The notes under the pieces are model-generated. The model saw nothing but the letters and a program-made list of their open reading frames with translations. It did no database searches and was not told where the DNA came from. DNA of 64,000 bases from Theodoxus fluviatilis (Eukaryota; Mollusca; Gastropoda; Cycloneritida; Neritidae), in assembly GCA_034096865.1 (NCBI GenBank), contig JAWQFJ010009928.1, positions 1 through 64,000 of the forward strand. Direction: 5' to 3'. Below are positions 1 through 15,300 of this stretch, piece by piece. The translations under genes were made by a program, and so were the position numbers. The stretch's first letter is position 1; each line of letters starts with the position of its first letter.

Positions 1-2610
1 ATCTACAACCTTTAACACTGTCGCCACCTGCCACTACACTGCTACATCTGTCCATTACTCCATCTACCATTTAGACATCTATCCACTTCAACACTGCCAC
101 CGCCACTATTAGACCGCTACCATACTATTACTACTTACAACTACCAATTTAAACACTCCGTCCATAGTATACTATTACTGCTACATCTCATGCAACACTA
201 CTCCTACATCTATCTACCCTTTAACACTCAACCGCCACTATTTACGCTACATCTCTGCACTTCTACAGCCTACCTAACCTTTCAACGCCACCGTGCAGCC
301 ACTAGTTACGCTAATCTAACCTCTAACTTCTCACATCACCACCTTTAATTGTGTGACAATCGCCAGCTTTACTGCTACATCTTCACTACACACTACCACC
401 TTTAACACTGCCCACCTGCCAGCCACTATTACCGGATAAATCCTACCACTCATACATCACACGGCCCCTTAACACTGCTGCCCCAGCAGCTTATTTACCC
501 GCTACTGTCTACCACTACTTACTCTACCCTACTACATCTACCACCTTTAAGACACTAGCCGACCACCACTATTACCCGCTATATCTATCCTACTACATCC
601 TACCCCTATAACACCGGCCACTATTACCGTGCTAACATCTACCACTCTGGACTCTACCACCTTTATCCTGCACGCACACGTATTACCGATACAATGTCAT
701 AGCTCAACTCAGCCTACATCTACCACTTTTAACACTGGCCACCGCCACTTTACCGCCTACATCTACCACTACTACCTCTTGTGCGACCTTTAAAAACAAC
801 ACGCCACTGACTACTTATTACCTCAAGGGTGTCTACTTTACTACTACATACATCTACCCCTACTACAGATCTACCACTCACACATCTAACCACCTTTAAC
901 ACTCTCGCCTATACGGCGTGACTGTATTACCGCTCCAATCTATCACTATTACATTTAACACCTTTAACACGTGCAAGCCACTATGACTGCTACATCTACA
1001 TCACCACTACTACATTACTACTCCCGGTCTCATCCTGCGACACACGCCACTATTACGACTACATCGTAACACTACTTACATCTACCACCTTTAATCCTAG
1101 CCACCACACACTATGTTCCCTCACATCTATCACTACTACCTCTACCACTTTAATACTGCCAATCCCCCATGCCAATTATTACGGCGCTTTACATCTATCA
1201 ACTTCAATTCACATCTACAACATTTAAACCTGCAACCGCCCTATTACCGCTCATAAAATCTCCCCCGGCTCATCTCCCTGACCTTTAACACTGCCCACTC
1301 CTGCCCTATTACCCGCTACGTACAAACTACCCTTACTACATTGTACCACCTTTAACACTGCGGCCACTACTACCGCTACGTCTACCACTACTACATCTAC
1401 CGACCTTTAATGACTACCTAACGTGCCCTGTCATTTTACTCGCCTACATCTACCACGATACATCTTACCAGCCTTTAGACAACACTGCCACCGCCACTAT
1501 TATCCCGCTCCATCTATCCTACTACCTCTACCACTTTTAACACATGCATACGCGAATTTACGCAGTACATCTAACACTACTACATCTAAGCACCTTTAAA
1601 CACTGCCACCGCCACTATTACCGCTAAACATCTACCAGCGACTGACATCTAAACAACTCTTTTAACACTGCCAAGTCCGCCCACTGATTTACCGCTACAT
1701 CTACCACTACTAACATTCTGCACCTCCTGTTACTATCCTAGGCCACCAGCCACTATTACCGCTACAATCGACCGCCTACGTACATCTACCACTATTACAT
1801 CTACCACTACGACATCTCCACTACATATACATCTTACCACGCTTAACACTGCGACCGTTGTCCACTATTACCATTACATTCTTCCGACTACTTACCTCTA
1901 CCTACCTGTTAACACTGCCAGGCCGCCACTTTTACCATTACATCTACCACCTACTACATCTGACAATCTTTAACACGGCCACCGTAAGCCACTATGAACC
2001 GCTACACTCTTACTACTACTATCTACATCTACCACCGTTAACACTGCCGACCAGCCCGCCACGATTTACCGCTGCTACATCTAACCACTACTACTTCTAT
2101 GTCCGGTCCCTTTACCACTGCCACCCAGCACCGACTATTACACGCTACCCGATCTACCACTACTTACAGTCTACCCTCCGTTAGCACTACTACCCGGACC
2201 GCCACTATTACGCCTGCTAAGCTACGCACTACTACATCTACCACCTTTACACTGCCACCGCAACTATTACCGGGGCTAAAACATCTACCCTATTACATCT
2301 ACCCTACTACATCTACCACTACTACATCTACCTCCTTTAATCCTGGCCACCGCCACTATATAACCGCTACACTCTACCACTGTATCACATTCTACCACCT
2401 TTAATCCTGCCGCCGCAACTACATTATGCCGCTACTGCTACCTCTAACCACTACTACATGCTACCGACCTTTAACCACGGCCACCGCCCTTTAATTACCT
2501 GCTACATAATACACTACTACATCTACCACCATTTCATACTGCCCGGCCGCCACTAATTACCAGCTACATCTCACGACTACTACATCTACCACCTTTAACA
2601 CTGCCGACCG
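1..2610 (-). repeat. 57-bp satellite, degraded/noisy segment of left arm
   Basis: The segment consists of recognisable pieces of the 57-bp unit (CTACCACCTTTAACACTGCC, then CACCGCCACTATTACCGCTA) in the C-rich orientation. They are interrupted every few bases by single-base insertions, deletions and substitutions with no shared pattern between units. No unit is intact, unlike the units after about 2611. This is how uncorrected long-read sequence looks; old decayed satellite is the alternative. It mirrors about 15720-18330 of the right arm. No gene is seen. Short open frames here are chance products of a stop-poor composition. Confidence 0.85.
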
Positions 2611-4460
2611 TGCCACATATTACCTACTACATCTACCACTACTACATCTACCACCTTTAATACTGCCACCGCCACTATTACCGCTACATCTACCACTACT
2701 ACATCTACCACCTTTAACACTGCCACCGCCACTATTACCGCTACATCTACCACTACTACATCTACCACCTTTAATACTGCCACCGCCACTATTACCGCTA
2801 CATCTATCACTACTACACCTACCACCTTTAACACTGCCACCGCCACTATTACCGCTACATCTACCACTACTACATCTACCACCTTTAACACTGCCACCGC
2901 CACTATTACCGCTACATCTACCACTACTACATCTACCACTACTACATCTACAACCTTTAACACTACCACCGCCGCTATTACCGCTACATCTACCACTACT
3001 ACATCTACCACTTTTAACACTGCCACCGCCACTATTAAAGCTACACCTACCACTACTACATCTACCACCTTTAACACTGCCACCGCCACTATTACTGCTA
3101 TATCTACCACTACTAAATTTTACCACCTTTAACAATGCCACCGCCACTATTACTGCTACATCTACCACTACTACATCTACCACCTTTAACACTGCCACCG
3201 CCACTATTACAGCTACATCAAACACTACTACATCTACCACCTTTAACACTGCCACCGCCACTATTACTGCTACATCTACCACTACTACATCTTCCACCTT
3301 TATCACTGCCACCGCAGCTATTACCGCTACATCTACCACTACTACATCTACCACCTTTAATCCTGCCACCGCAACTATTACCGCTACATCTATCACTACT
3401 ACACCTAACACCTTTAACACTGCCACCGCCACTATTCCGCTACATCTACCACTACTACATCTACCACCTTTAACACTGCCACCGTCACTATTACCGCTAC
3501 ATCTACCACTACTTAACTTAACACCTTTAACACTGCCACCGCCACTATTACCGCTACATCTACCACTACTACATCTACCACCTTTAACACTGCCACCGCC
3601 ACTATTACAGCTACATCTACCACTACTACATCTACCACTACTACATCTACCACCTTTAACACTGCCACCGCCACTATTACCGCTACATCTACCACTACTA
3701 CATCTACCACTACTACATCTACCACCTTTAACACTGCCACCGCCACTATTACCGCTACATCTATCACTACTACATCTACCACCTTTAACACTGCCACCGC
3801 CACTATTACCGCTACATCTACCACTACTACATCTACCACCTTTAACACTGCCATCGCCACTATTACTGCTACATCTATCACTACTACATCTACCACCTTT
3901 AATCCTGCCACCGCCACTATTACCGCTACATCTACCACTACTACATCTACCACCTTTAATCCTGCCATCGCAACTATTACCGCTACATCTATCACTACTA
4001 CACCTACCACCTTTACCAATGCCACCACCAGTATTACCGCTACATCTACCACCTTTAACACTGCCACCGCCACTATTACCGCTACATCCACAACTACTAC
4101 ATCTACCACCTTTAACACCGCCACTGCCACTATTACCGCTACATCTACCACTACTACATCTACCACCTTTAACACTGCCACCGCTACTATTACCGCTACA
4201 TCTACCACTACTACATCTACCACTTTTAACATTGCCACCGCCACTATTAAAGCTACACCTACCACTACTACATCTACCACCTTTCATACTGCCACCGCCA
4301 CTATTACCGCTACATCTATCACTACTACACCTACCACCTTTAACACTGTCACCGCCACTATTACCGCTACATCTACAACTACTACATCTACCACCTTTAA
4401 CACTGCCACTGCCACTTTTACCGCTACATCTACCACTACTACATCTACCACTACTACATC
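2611..4460 (-). repeat. 57-bp satellite, clean variant-rich segment of left arm
   Basis: About 32 intact units in the C-rich orientation. Because 57 is divisible by 3, frames stay open on both strands (minus strand reads GGRCSSGRCSGNSGGGSVK). Units carry diagnostic variants: truncated units, extra 18-bp blocks, TTAATCCTGCC instead of TTAACACTGCC, and ACTAAATTTTACC near 3111. The order of these variants is the exact mirror of 13890-15610 on the right arm. The open frames are not considered genes: both strands are open and there are no introns or non-repeat sequence. Confidence 0.9.
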
Positions 4461-7400
4461 TACAACCTATAAGCACTACACACCGGCCGCTATTACTCGC
4501 GTACACATCTCCAACCACTGACTACATCTACCACTGTCTTAACACTGCCACCAGGCTCACGTCATTAAGCTATGCACCGTACCACGTACTACATCTACGC
4601 AACCCTTTCACCATTCTCCACATCACCACTAGTTAACCCGCTAACACTCTAATTCACATATACTGACTCCACCACCTTTATAACTACTAGTGCCTACCGC
4701 CACTATTACCGCTACATTCTATCCACTACTACCGTCTACCGGCCTGTAATACTACCATCTGCCAATATTAACTTGTGCTACATCGACGTCGACCTACTTA
4801 CACCTACCACTCTTTAACACGGCCTAGCACCGAGTCCACTATTACCAGTCTAAAGCTGTACCCCTACTCATAACATCTACCCTACCTTTAACACTGCCGC
4901 ACCCGCGCACTTATTACCAGCTACTTCTAACACTACTACATTCTACCGCTATCTACCTCTACCCACCTTTAACACTTGCCTACCTCCACTCGACTGATTA
5001 CCAGGCTAAATCTATCACTCATCACTAACACCTCACCATCGGTGTACACCACTGGTCCTATCTTTGCTGCTAGCCACCACCAGTGCTCCGCTATTACCGC
5101 TACATCTCCAACTACGCACATCTACCACTATCTTACATCTACAACGCGTTTAAGCACTGCCATGCACGCCACTACTACTGGCTACATTCTGTCCCATTAC
5201 TTGACATGCTAGCCACTACGTGACTTCTACCACATTCAACACTGCCCTATCCGGCAAACTATTACCCGCTACACTTATCTTATCAGTGTACAGCAACTAC
5301 ACCCTCTTTAACCCCTTTGCCCATCTGATACTATCTACTGCGCTGGACAGGTCTTCACTACCTGAACATATATCACCTTTACAATCTGCACACCGCCACT
5401 ATTTAACCCGCTATCAACGTATCACTACGTACACCTACCGCTCCTTTACCACTGCCTGCCGCCTGTACGTATTACCGAGCTAACATTTCTACACTACTTT
5501 ACATCTACCACCTTTTCAACACTCAACCGATGTCGCCACTTATTTACTCCCGCTACATCATCATATCACTACGTACAGGAACCTACAATCCTTTAACACT
5601 TGGCACCCGCCCGACTAATAACCCATGTGCTTACAGTCTAACCAGGGACTTACATCTACCACCTTTAACAGAACACGGTGGGTAGCAACCGCAACTTACA
5701 TACGCGCTAACTTTCTACCACTACTGACTTGATCTGCATCACTAGCATGTCTACCACTTTATACACTTCAGGACGGCTACTGCCAACACAGATATTACCG
5801 CTATACCTAATCGTACTACGGTACATTGCCAGGGGGGTGGCACTATTAACAACCGCCACTATTACCGCTCATTCTACCACTCTAACTGACATCTCCGTAT
5901 CTTTTAATCCTGGTACGCAGGCTTGGTCATCGTTGGAGGGTGGCACTATTACCCTACAGTCTACACTACTACATCTACCACATTTAATACTGCCACCAAC
6001 ATCTACCACTACTACACCTACCACCTTTAACACTAAGGCCACCAGCCACGTAAGTTACCGTTACCGCTTCCGCTTAGCCCATCTACCACTACTACATCTA
6101 ACCTACCTTTAACACTGGCCATCCGCCACTATGTACCGCTACACTCTACCACTATACTACGTATCTACCAGCCTTTACATCTCCTGCCACCGCCACTATT
6201 ACGGCTACGTCTACCACTCCTACATTTACCTACCTCTTTAACCACTCGCCCCCGCAAGTGACCAATCATACCGCTAACAGTGTCTACCCACTCACTACCT
6301 CTCCCTCCTTTAATCCTGCCACCGCCAATATTCCGCTACATCTACCGTACTAACTACAATCTACCACCTTTAAATGCTGCCGACGAGGACGGGGAGTGTA
6401 AATATGAAGTCACCCCACTACGCTCGTCCAGTTAGCCTATCTGATTTGATAAATATACAGTTCTTCAGGGTTTTTGCGGTATAAATACTTGCGGTGGGGT
6501 CGGCTGAATAGCACAACACTACCCGTCGCAGCCGACCGCCACTACTACTGCTACAATCACGCACTACTACATCTGATCTCAGCTTTAACAGCGCCACGCC
6601 CATTACCGCTAAAATCTACCACTAATATACACCTACCACCTGTAATCCTGCCACCGCCGCACTAGTGTTGCGTGGCTACTCGATCACTACTCCTACTATC
6701 TACTAACCTTATAACACTACGATAAAGTACCACCAACTACTATTACCCGCTATCATCTACACTACTACATCTTCCACTGACTAAATCTACCTTTAAACAC
6801 TGTGCGTACCGCCACTATGACCTGGATTAACGTATCTACCCCTATACCTTCTCCTCCTTTTAAACACTGGCCAGCCACGCCCACTATTAACCGCTACATC
6901 TACCACTACTATGGGACATCATACCACCTTTTAACACTGCCACCGCCACTATTACCATTTATCTAGCTACCCACTCTACACTACACATCGACCACCTTTT
7001 AACACTGCCACCGCACTAGTACCGCCCTCAAGTCTACCACTACTACATCTACAACCTTTAACAATGACCCCGCCCTATAACCGACTCACATCTACTACTA
7101 CTTACAGTCCCAACTCTTAAAACTGCCACCTAGGCCGCCACGCTTTTAATTACATCTACCACTACTACATCTACAAAATGTGTTGTTGTGTGGTGCCACC
7201 AGGAACACTATTACTCCGCTACATCTACCACTAGCTACATCTACCATCACCTTTTAACACTAGCTCACTAGCTACACACAACCGCTTACATCCTGCCACT
7301 ACTGAACATCTAACACCTTTAACCTACCGACCGCCACTATAACCGCTGACATCTAGCCACTGGACTTACTACATCTCAACCACCTTTAGCTCATGCCGAC

Positions 7401-9330
7401 CTGCGTCAACTCTTGTCCGTCTACGTCTAACCACCTTTAATTATGCCACCGAGCCGACTATTACCGCGAGCATCTACCACTCAACTGGTGCATCTACCTA
7501 CCCTCTACACTGGCTCATCGCCACTATACCGCTACATCTACCCTACTACATCGTACCACCTTTAACAAACTGCCACCGGCACTATAACAGCTACATCTAC
7601 CACTACTAACAGTCTACAGCCTTGAAACCTTGGCCCGCGCCATTATTACCGCTAACTACTCTCGGACCTACTATGACATCTACCACCTTTAACACTGCAC
7701 CGGGCCAGGCCCCCCAACGACTAGAACGTGTCCATAGACCACTACTAACACTACCATCTTTAATACGTGCCACGGCCACTATTACAGCTACATCTACACT
7801 ACTACATGTGCCACTTACCACCCTACCACCTTTAATACTGCCAGCGAGAACAGCAATATAGACAGCTACAATCGTAGTACTAGACTACATGCTACCACTT
7901 TTAATACTGCCAGGCCGCCACTCATACCGCTACATTACCACTACTCTCTACCAACCCTTTAATACTGCCACCGCCACTCTCTCACCGCTATAATCTATGC
8001 ACGACTAACATCGGACCCGCACCTTGTAACACTGCCCACCGCCACTTTGTACCGCTTACAATGACTCTACCACATACTACATCTACAACTAACGACTCTA
8101 CAACCTTTAAACACTGACCACCTGCCATGCTATTACCGCTCACATCTAGACCACTACTACATCGTCACTATTTTAATCACGGCCACAACAACGCTGCCCA
8201 CTAAGGTAAAGCACCGTATCACTACTACACATCTTCCACCTTTTAACACTGCCACCGTCCACCCTTACTACTGCTAGATCTACATCACTAAATTTTACCG
8301 ACCTTTACAATGCCACCGTCCCTATACTGTACATCCTACCACTACTACAGTCTTCCACCTTTTATCACTGCCCCCCACCTGCCACTATTACCATATAATC
8401 TACCACTAAAACTGACATCTATCAACCTTTTAACAATGACAAAAGAACGCCACTAATAACCTGCTACATCTACTACTAGCTAGTTTTACCCACTTTAAAC
8501 CCTGCCACCGGCCACGTTTACCATTACATCTCCCAATAGATACATCTACATCCTTAACAAAAATCACACTAGCACCACGGAGACAAGCTATACCGCTACA
8601 TCTACCACGACTACATTCTCCACCTTAACACTTGCCACTGCTACAGAACACAGCTAACATTCTGCCACTACTGACATCGTACCACCTTTAAAACTAGTGA
8701 CCGAACAGTGCCCACTATAACCAGCTACATCTATCACTACTATCAATGCTTCCACCTTACTCCATGCACCCGTCTACTATTTCCGCTACATCTACTACCT
8801 TAATTATGCCCAACGCCACTATTACTGCTACAATCTACCACTACTACAACATCTACCCTTTAAAACATGCCATCACCGCAACTATTAAGTACACATCTGC
8901 TACATCTGCGCACTACTACAATACCAAATTTAATACTCAACCCACCCGCTCATTATTGACCGCTACATCTACCACTACTAACATCTACCCCCCTTTAACC
9001 GGCGCCATCTGCCACTTATAACCGCTACATCTATCCCTACTACATCTACCGACCTTTAACACTCATCCTCAGCCACTATAACAGCTACATCTACCACTAC
9101 TACATCTACCACCTTTAACCATCTACCACCTTTAATTATGCCACCGCCACTCTTACCCGCTAATATCTACACACCTAATCTACCACCTTTTACACTGCCA
9201 CCCACCCACTTCTACCGCTACTACATCTACCAATACTACAATCTACCACTACTACGTGTCTACAACCTTTAAGCACTACCGACCGGCCGCTAATTACCGC
9301 TACATCTACCACATCATACAACTTTTAACC
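4461..9330 (-). repeat. 57-bp satellite, degraded/noisy segment up to the orientation switch
   Basis: The character matches the first 2.6 kb: 57-bp units in C-rich orientation with dense random indels and substitutions. A few short inserts do not resemble the unit (for example around 6380-6480). The mirrored stretch of the right arm is nearly uniform perfect units. The orientation changes at about 9310-9400, where a short degenerate stretch (TCGGTGGCGTGTTTAAAAGT) leads into the G-rich strand. No gene seen. Confidence 0.85.
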
Positions 9331-12300
9331 TCGGTGGCGTGTTTAAAAGTGGTATGCAATGTAGTGAGTGTAGATGGTATCGGTTATAGTGGCGGTGAGT
9401 GTTAAAGGTGGTAATGTATAGTGTAGTATGTAGTAGTGGTAGATGTAGCGGTAATAGTGGCGGTGGCAGTGTTAAAGATGGTAGATGTAGTAGTGGTAGA
9501 TGTAGCGGTAATAGTGGCGGTGGCAGTGTTAAAGGTGGTAGATGTAGTAGTGGTAGATGTAGCGGTAATAGTGGCGGTGGCAGTGTTAAAGGTGGTAGAT
9601 GTAGTAGTGGTAGATGTAGCGGTAATAGTGGCGGTGGCAGTGTTAAAGGTGGTAGATGTAGTAGTGGTAGATGTAGCGGTAATAGTGGCGGTGGCAGTGT
9701 TAAAGGTGGTAGATGTAGTAGTGGTAGATGTAGCGGTAATAGTGGCGGTGGCAGTGTTAAAGGTGGTAGATGTAGTAGTGGTAGATGTAGCGGTAATAGT
9801 GGCGGTGGCAGTGTTAAAGGTGGTAGATGTAGTAGTGGTAGATGTAGCGGTAATAGTGGCGGTGGCAGTGTTAAAGGTGGTAGATGTAGTAGTGGTAGAT
9901 GTAGCGGTAATAGTGGCGGTGGCAGTGTTAAAGGTGGTAGATGTAGTAGTGGTAGATGTAGCGGTAATAGTGGCGGTGGCAGTGTTAAAGGTGGTAGATG
10001 TAGTAGTGGTAGATGTAGCGGTAATAGTGGCGGTGGCAGTGTTAAAGGTGGTAGATGTAGTAGTGGTAGATGTAGCGGTAATAGTGGCGGTGGCAGTGTT
10101 AAAGGTGGTAGATGTAGTAGTGGTAGATGTAGCGGTAATAGTGGCGGTGGCAGTGTTAAAGGTGGTAGATGTAGTAGTGGTAGATGTAGCGGTAATAGTG
10201 GCGGTGGCAGTGTTAAAGGTGGTAGATGTAGTAGTGGTAGATGTAGCGGTAATAGTGGCGGTGGCAGTGTTAAAGGTGGTAGATGTAGTAGTGGTAGATG
10301 TAGCGGTAATAGTGGCGGTGGCAGTGTTAAAGGTGGTAGATGTAGTAGTGGTAGATGTAGCGGTAATAGTGGCGGTGGCAGTGTTAAAGGTGGTAGATGT
10401 AGTAGTGGTAGATGTAGCGGTAATAGTGGCGGTGGCAGTGTTAAAGGTGGTAGATGTAGTAGTGGTAGATGTAGCGGTAATAGTGGCGGTGGCAGTGTTA
10501 AAGGTGGTAGATGTAGTAGTGGTAGATGTAGCGGTAATAGTGGCGGTGGCAGTGTTAAAGGTGGTAGATGTAGTAGTGGTAGATGTAGCGGTAATAGTGG
10601 CGGTGGCAGTGTTAAAGGTGGTAGATGTAGTAGTGGTAGATGTAGCGGTAATAGTGGCGGTGGCAGTGTTAAAGGTGGTAGATGTAGTAGTGGTAGATGT
10701 AGCGGTAATAGTGGCGGTGGCAGTGTTAAAGGTGGTAGATGTAGTAGTGGTAGATGTAGCGGTAATAGTGGCGGTGGCAGTGTTAAAGGTGGTAGATGTA
10801 GTAGTGGTAGATGTAGCGGTAATAGTGGCGGTGGCAGTGTTAAAGGTGGTAGATGTAGTAGTGGTAGATGTAGCGGTAATAGTGGCGGTGGCAGTGTTAA
10901 AGGTGGTAGAAGGTGGTAGATGTAGCGGTAATAGTGGCGGTGGCAGTGTTAAAGGTGGTAGATGTAGTAGTGGTAGATGTAGCGGTAATAGTGGCGGTGG
11001 CAGTGTTAAAGGTGGTAGATGTAGTAGTGGTAGATGTAGCGGTAATAGTGGCGGTGGCAGTGTTAAAGGTGGTAGATGTAGTAGTGGTAGATGTAGCGGT
11101 AATAGTGGCGGTGGCAGTGTTAAAGGTGGTAGATGTAGTAGTGGTAGATGTAGCGGTAATAGTGGCGGTGGCAGTGTTAAAGGTGGTAGATGTAGTAGTG
11201 GTAGATGTAGCGGTAATAGTGGCGGTGGCAGTGTTAAAGGTGGTAGATGTAGTAGTGGTAGATGTAGCGGTAATAGTGGCGGTGGCAGTTAATTAAGAGT
11301 AGTGGTAGATGTAGCGGTAATAGTGGCGGTGGCAGTGTTAAAGGTGGTAGATGTAGTAGTGGTAGATGTAGCGGTAATAGTGGCGGTGGCAGTGTTAAAG
11401 GTGGTAGATGTAGTAGTGGTAGATGTAGCGGTAATAGTGGCGGTGGCAGTGTTAAAGGTGGTAGATGTAGTAGTGGTAGATGTAGCGGTAATAGTGGCGG
11501 TGGCAGTGTTAAAGGTGGTAGATGTAGTAGTGGTAGATGTAGCGGTAATAGTGGCGGTGGCAGTGTTAAAGGTGGTAGATGTAGTAGTGGTAGATGTAGC
11601 GGTAATAGTGGCGGTGGCAGTGTTAAAGGTGGTAGATGTAGTAGTGGTAGATGTAGCGGTAATAGTGGCGGTGGCAGTGTTAAAGGTGGTAGATGTAGTA
11701 GTGGTAGATGTAGCGGTAATAGTGGCGGTGGCAGTGTTAAAGGTGGTAGATGTAGTAGTGGTAGATGTAGCGGTAATAGTGGCGGTGGCAGTGTTAAAGG
11801 TGGTAGATGTAGTAGTGGTAGATGTAGCGGTAATAGTGGCGGTGGCAGTGTTAAAGGTGGTAGATGTAGTAGTGGTAGATGTAGCGGTAATAGTGGCGGT
11901 GGCAGTGTTAAAGGTGGTAGATGTAGTAGTGGTAGATGTAGCGGTAATAGTGGCGGTGGCAGTGTTAAAGGTGGTAGATGTAGTAGTGGTAGATGTAGCG
12001 GTAATAGTGGCGGTGGCAGTGTTAAAGGTGGTAGATGTAGTAGTGGTAGATGTAGCGGTAATAGTGGCGGTGGCAGTGTTAAAGGTGGTAGATGTAGTAG
12101 TGGTAGATGTAGCGGTAATAGTGGCGGTGGCAGTGTTAAAGGTGGTAGATGTAGTAGTGGTAGATGTAGCGGTAATAGTGGCGGTGGCAGTGTTAAAGGT
12201 GGTAGATGTAGTAGTGGTAGATGTAGCGGTAATAGTGGCGGTGGCAGTGTTAAAGGTGGTAGATGTAGTAGTGGTAGATGTAGCGGTAATAGTGGCGGTG

Positions 12301-15300
12301 GCAGTGTTAAAGGTGGTAGATGTAGTAGTGATAGATGTAGCGGTAATAGTGGCGGTGGCAGTGTTAAAGGTGGTAGATGTAGTAGTGGTAGATGTAGCGG
12401 TAATAGTGGCGGTGGCAGTGTTAAAGGTGGTAGATGTAGTAGTGGTAGATGTAGCGGTAATAGTGGCGTTGGCAGTGTTAAAGGTGGTAGATGTAGTAGT
12501 GATAGATGTAGCGGTAATAGTGGCGGTGGCAGTGTTAAAGGTGGTAGATGTAGTAGTGGTAGATGTAGTAGTGGTAGATGTAGCGGTAATAGTGGCAGTG
12601 GCGGTGTTAAAGGTGGTAGATGTAGTAGTGGTAGATGTAGCGGTAATAGTGGCGGTGGCAGTGTTAAATGTGGTAGATGTAGTAGTGGTAGATGTAGCGG
12701 TAATAGTGGCGGTGGCAGGATTAAAGGTGGTAGATGTAGTAGTGGTAGATGTAGCGGTAATAGTGGCGGTGTTAAAGGTGGTAGATGTAGTAGTGATAGA
12801 TATAGCGGTAATAGTGGTGGTGGCAGTGTTAAAGGTGGTAGATGTAGTAGTGGTAGATGTAGTAGTGGTAGAAGTAGCGGTAATAAGTGCGGTGGCAGTG
12901 TTAAAGGTGGTAGATGTAGTAGTGGTAGATTTAGCGGTAATAGTGGCGGTGGCAGTGTTAAAGGTGGTAGGTGTAGTAGTGATAGATGTAGCAGTAATAG
13001 TGGCGATGGTAGTGTTAAAGGTGGTAGATGTAGTAGTGGTAGATGTAGCGGTAATAGTGGCGGTGGCAGTGTTAAAGGTGGTAGGTGTAGTAGTGATAGA
13101 TGTAGCGGTAATAGTGGCGGTTGCAGTGTTAAAGGTGATAGATGTAGTAGTGATAGATGTAGCAGTAATAGTATCGATGGCAGTGTTAAAGGTGGTAGTT
13201 GTAGTAGTAATAGATGTAGCGGTAATAGTGGCGGTGGCAGTGTTAAAGGTGGTAGATGTAGTAGTGGTAGATGTAGTAATGACAGATGTAGCAGTAGTAG
13301 TGGCGGTGGCAGTGTTAAAGGTTGTAGATGTAGTAGTGGTAGATGTAGTAGTTGTAGATGTAGCGGTAATAGTGGCGGTGGCAGTGTTAAAGATGGTAGG
13401 TGTAGTAGTGATAGATGTAGCGGTAATAGTGGTGGTGGCAGTGTTAAAGGTGGTAGATGTAGTAGTGGTAGATGTAGTAGTGGTAGAAGTAGCGGTAATA
13501 AGTGCGGTGGCAGTGTTAAAGGTGGTAGATGTAGTAGTGGTAGATTTAGCGGTAATAGTGGCGGTGGCAGTGTTAAAGGTGGTAGGTGTAGTAGTGATAG
13601 ATGTAGCAGTAATAGTGGCGATGGTAGTATTAAAGGTGGTAGATGTAGTAGTGGTAGATGTAGCGGTAATAGTGGCGGTGGCAGTGTTAAAGGTGGTTGG
13701 TGTAGTAGTGATAGATGTAGCGGTAATAGTTGCGGTGGCAGTGTTAAAGGTGGTAGATGTAGTAGTGGTAGGTGTAGCTTTAATAGTGGCGGTGGCAGTG
13801 TTAAAAGTGGTAGATGTAGTAGTGGTAGATGTAGCGGTAATAGCGGCGGTGGTAGTGTTAAAGGTTGTAGATGTAGTAGTGGTAGATGTAGTAGTGGTAG
13901 ATGTAGCGGTAAAAGTGGCGGTGGCAGTGTTAAAGGTGGTAGATGTAGTAGTGGTAGATGTAGCGGTAATAGTGGCGGTGACAGTGTTAAAGGTGGTAGG
14001 TGTAGTAGTGATAGATGTAGCGGTAATAGTGGCGGTGGCAGTATGAAAGGTGGTAGATGTAGTAGTGGTAGGTGTAGCTTTAATAGTGGCGGTGGCAATG
14101 TTAAAAGTGGTAGATGTAGTAGTGGTAGATGTAGCGGTAATAGTAGCGGTGGCAGTGTTAAAGGTGGTAGATGTAGTAGTGGTAGATGTAGCGGTAATAG
14201 TGGCAGTGGCGGTGTTAAAGGTGGTAGATGTAGTAGTTGTGGATGTAGCGGTAATAGTGGCGGTGGCAGTGTTAAAGGTGGTAGATGTAGCGGTAATACT
14301 GGTGGTGGCATTGGTAAAGGTGGTAGGTGTAGTAGTGATAGATGTAGCGGTAATAGTTGCGATGGCAGGATTAAAGGTGGTAGATGTAGTAGTGGTAGAT
14401 GTAGCGGTAATAGTGGCGGTGGCAGGATTAAAGGTGGTAGATGTAGTAGTGATAGATGTAGCAGTAATAGTGGCGATGGTAGTGTTAAAGGTGGTAGATG
14501 TAGTAGTGGTAGATGTAGCGGTAATAGTGGCGGTGGCAGTGTTAAAGGTGGTAGGTGTAGTAGTGATAGATGTAGCGGTAATAGTGGCGGTGGCAGTGTT
14601 AAAGGTGGTAGATGTAGTAGTGGTAGATGTAGTAATGATAGATGTAGCGGTAATAGTGGCGGTGGCAGTGTTAAAGGTTGTAGATGTAGTAGTGGTAGAT
14701 GTAGTAGTGGTAGATGTAGCTGTAATAGTGGCGGTGGCAGTGTTAAAGGTGGTAGATGTAGTAGTGGTAGATGTAGCGGTAATAGTGGCGGTGGCAGTGT
14801 TAAAGGTGTTAAGTGTAGTAGTGGTAGATGTAGCGGTAATAGTGACGGTGGCAGTGTTAAAGGTGGTAGATGTAGTAGTGGTAGATGTAGCGGAATAGTG
14901 GCGGTGGCAGTGTTAAAGGTGGTAGGTGTAGTAGTGATAGATGTAGCGGTAATAGTTGCGGTGGCAGGATTAAAGGTGGTAGATGTAGTAGTGGTAGATG
15001 TAGCGGTAATAGCTGCGGTGGCAGTGATAAAGGTGGAAGATGTAGTAGTGGTAGATGTAGCAGTAATAGTGGCGGTGGCAGTGTTAAAGGTGGTAGATGT
15101 AGTAGTGTTTGATGTAGCTGTAATAGTGGCGGTGGCAGTGTTAAAGGTGGTAGATGTAGTAGTGGTAGATGTAGCAGTAATAGTGGCGGTGGCATTGTTA
15201 AAGGTGGTAAAATTTAGTAGTGGTAGATATAGCAGTAATAGTGGCGGTGGCAGTGTTAAAGGTGGTAGATGTAGTAGTGGTAGGTGTAGCTTTAATAGTG

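Noticed and set aside
2620..4518. 632-codon Gly/Ser/Cys-rich minus-strand frame
   Set aside because: It is the mirror of the right-arm repeat frame and mixes two repeat frames through indels, so it is satellite.
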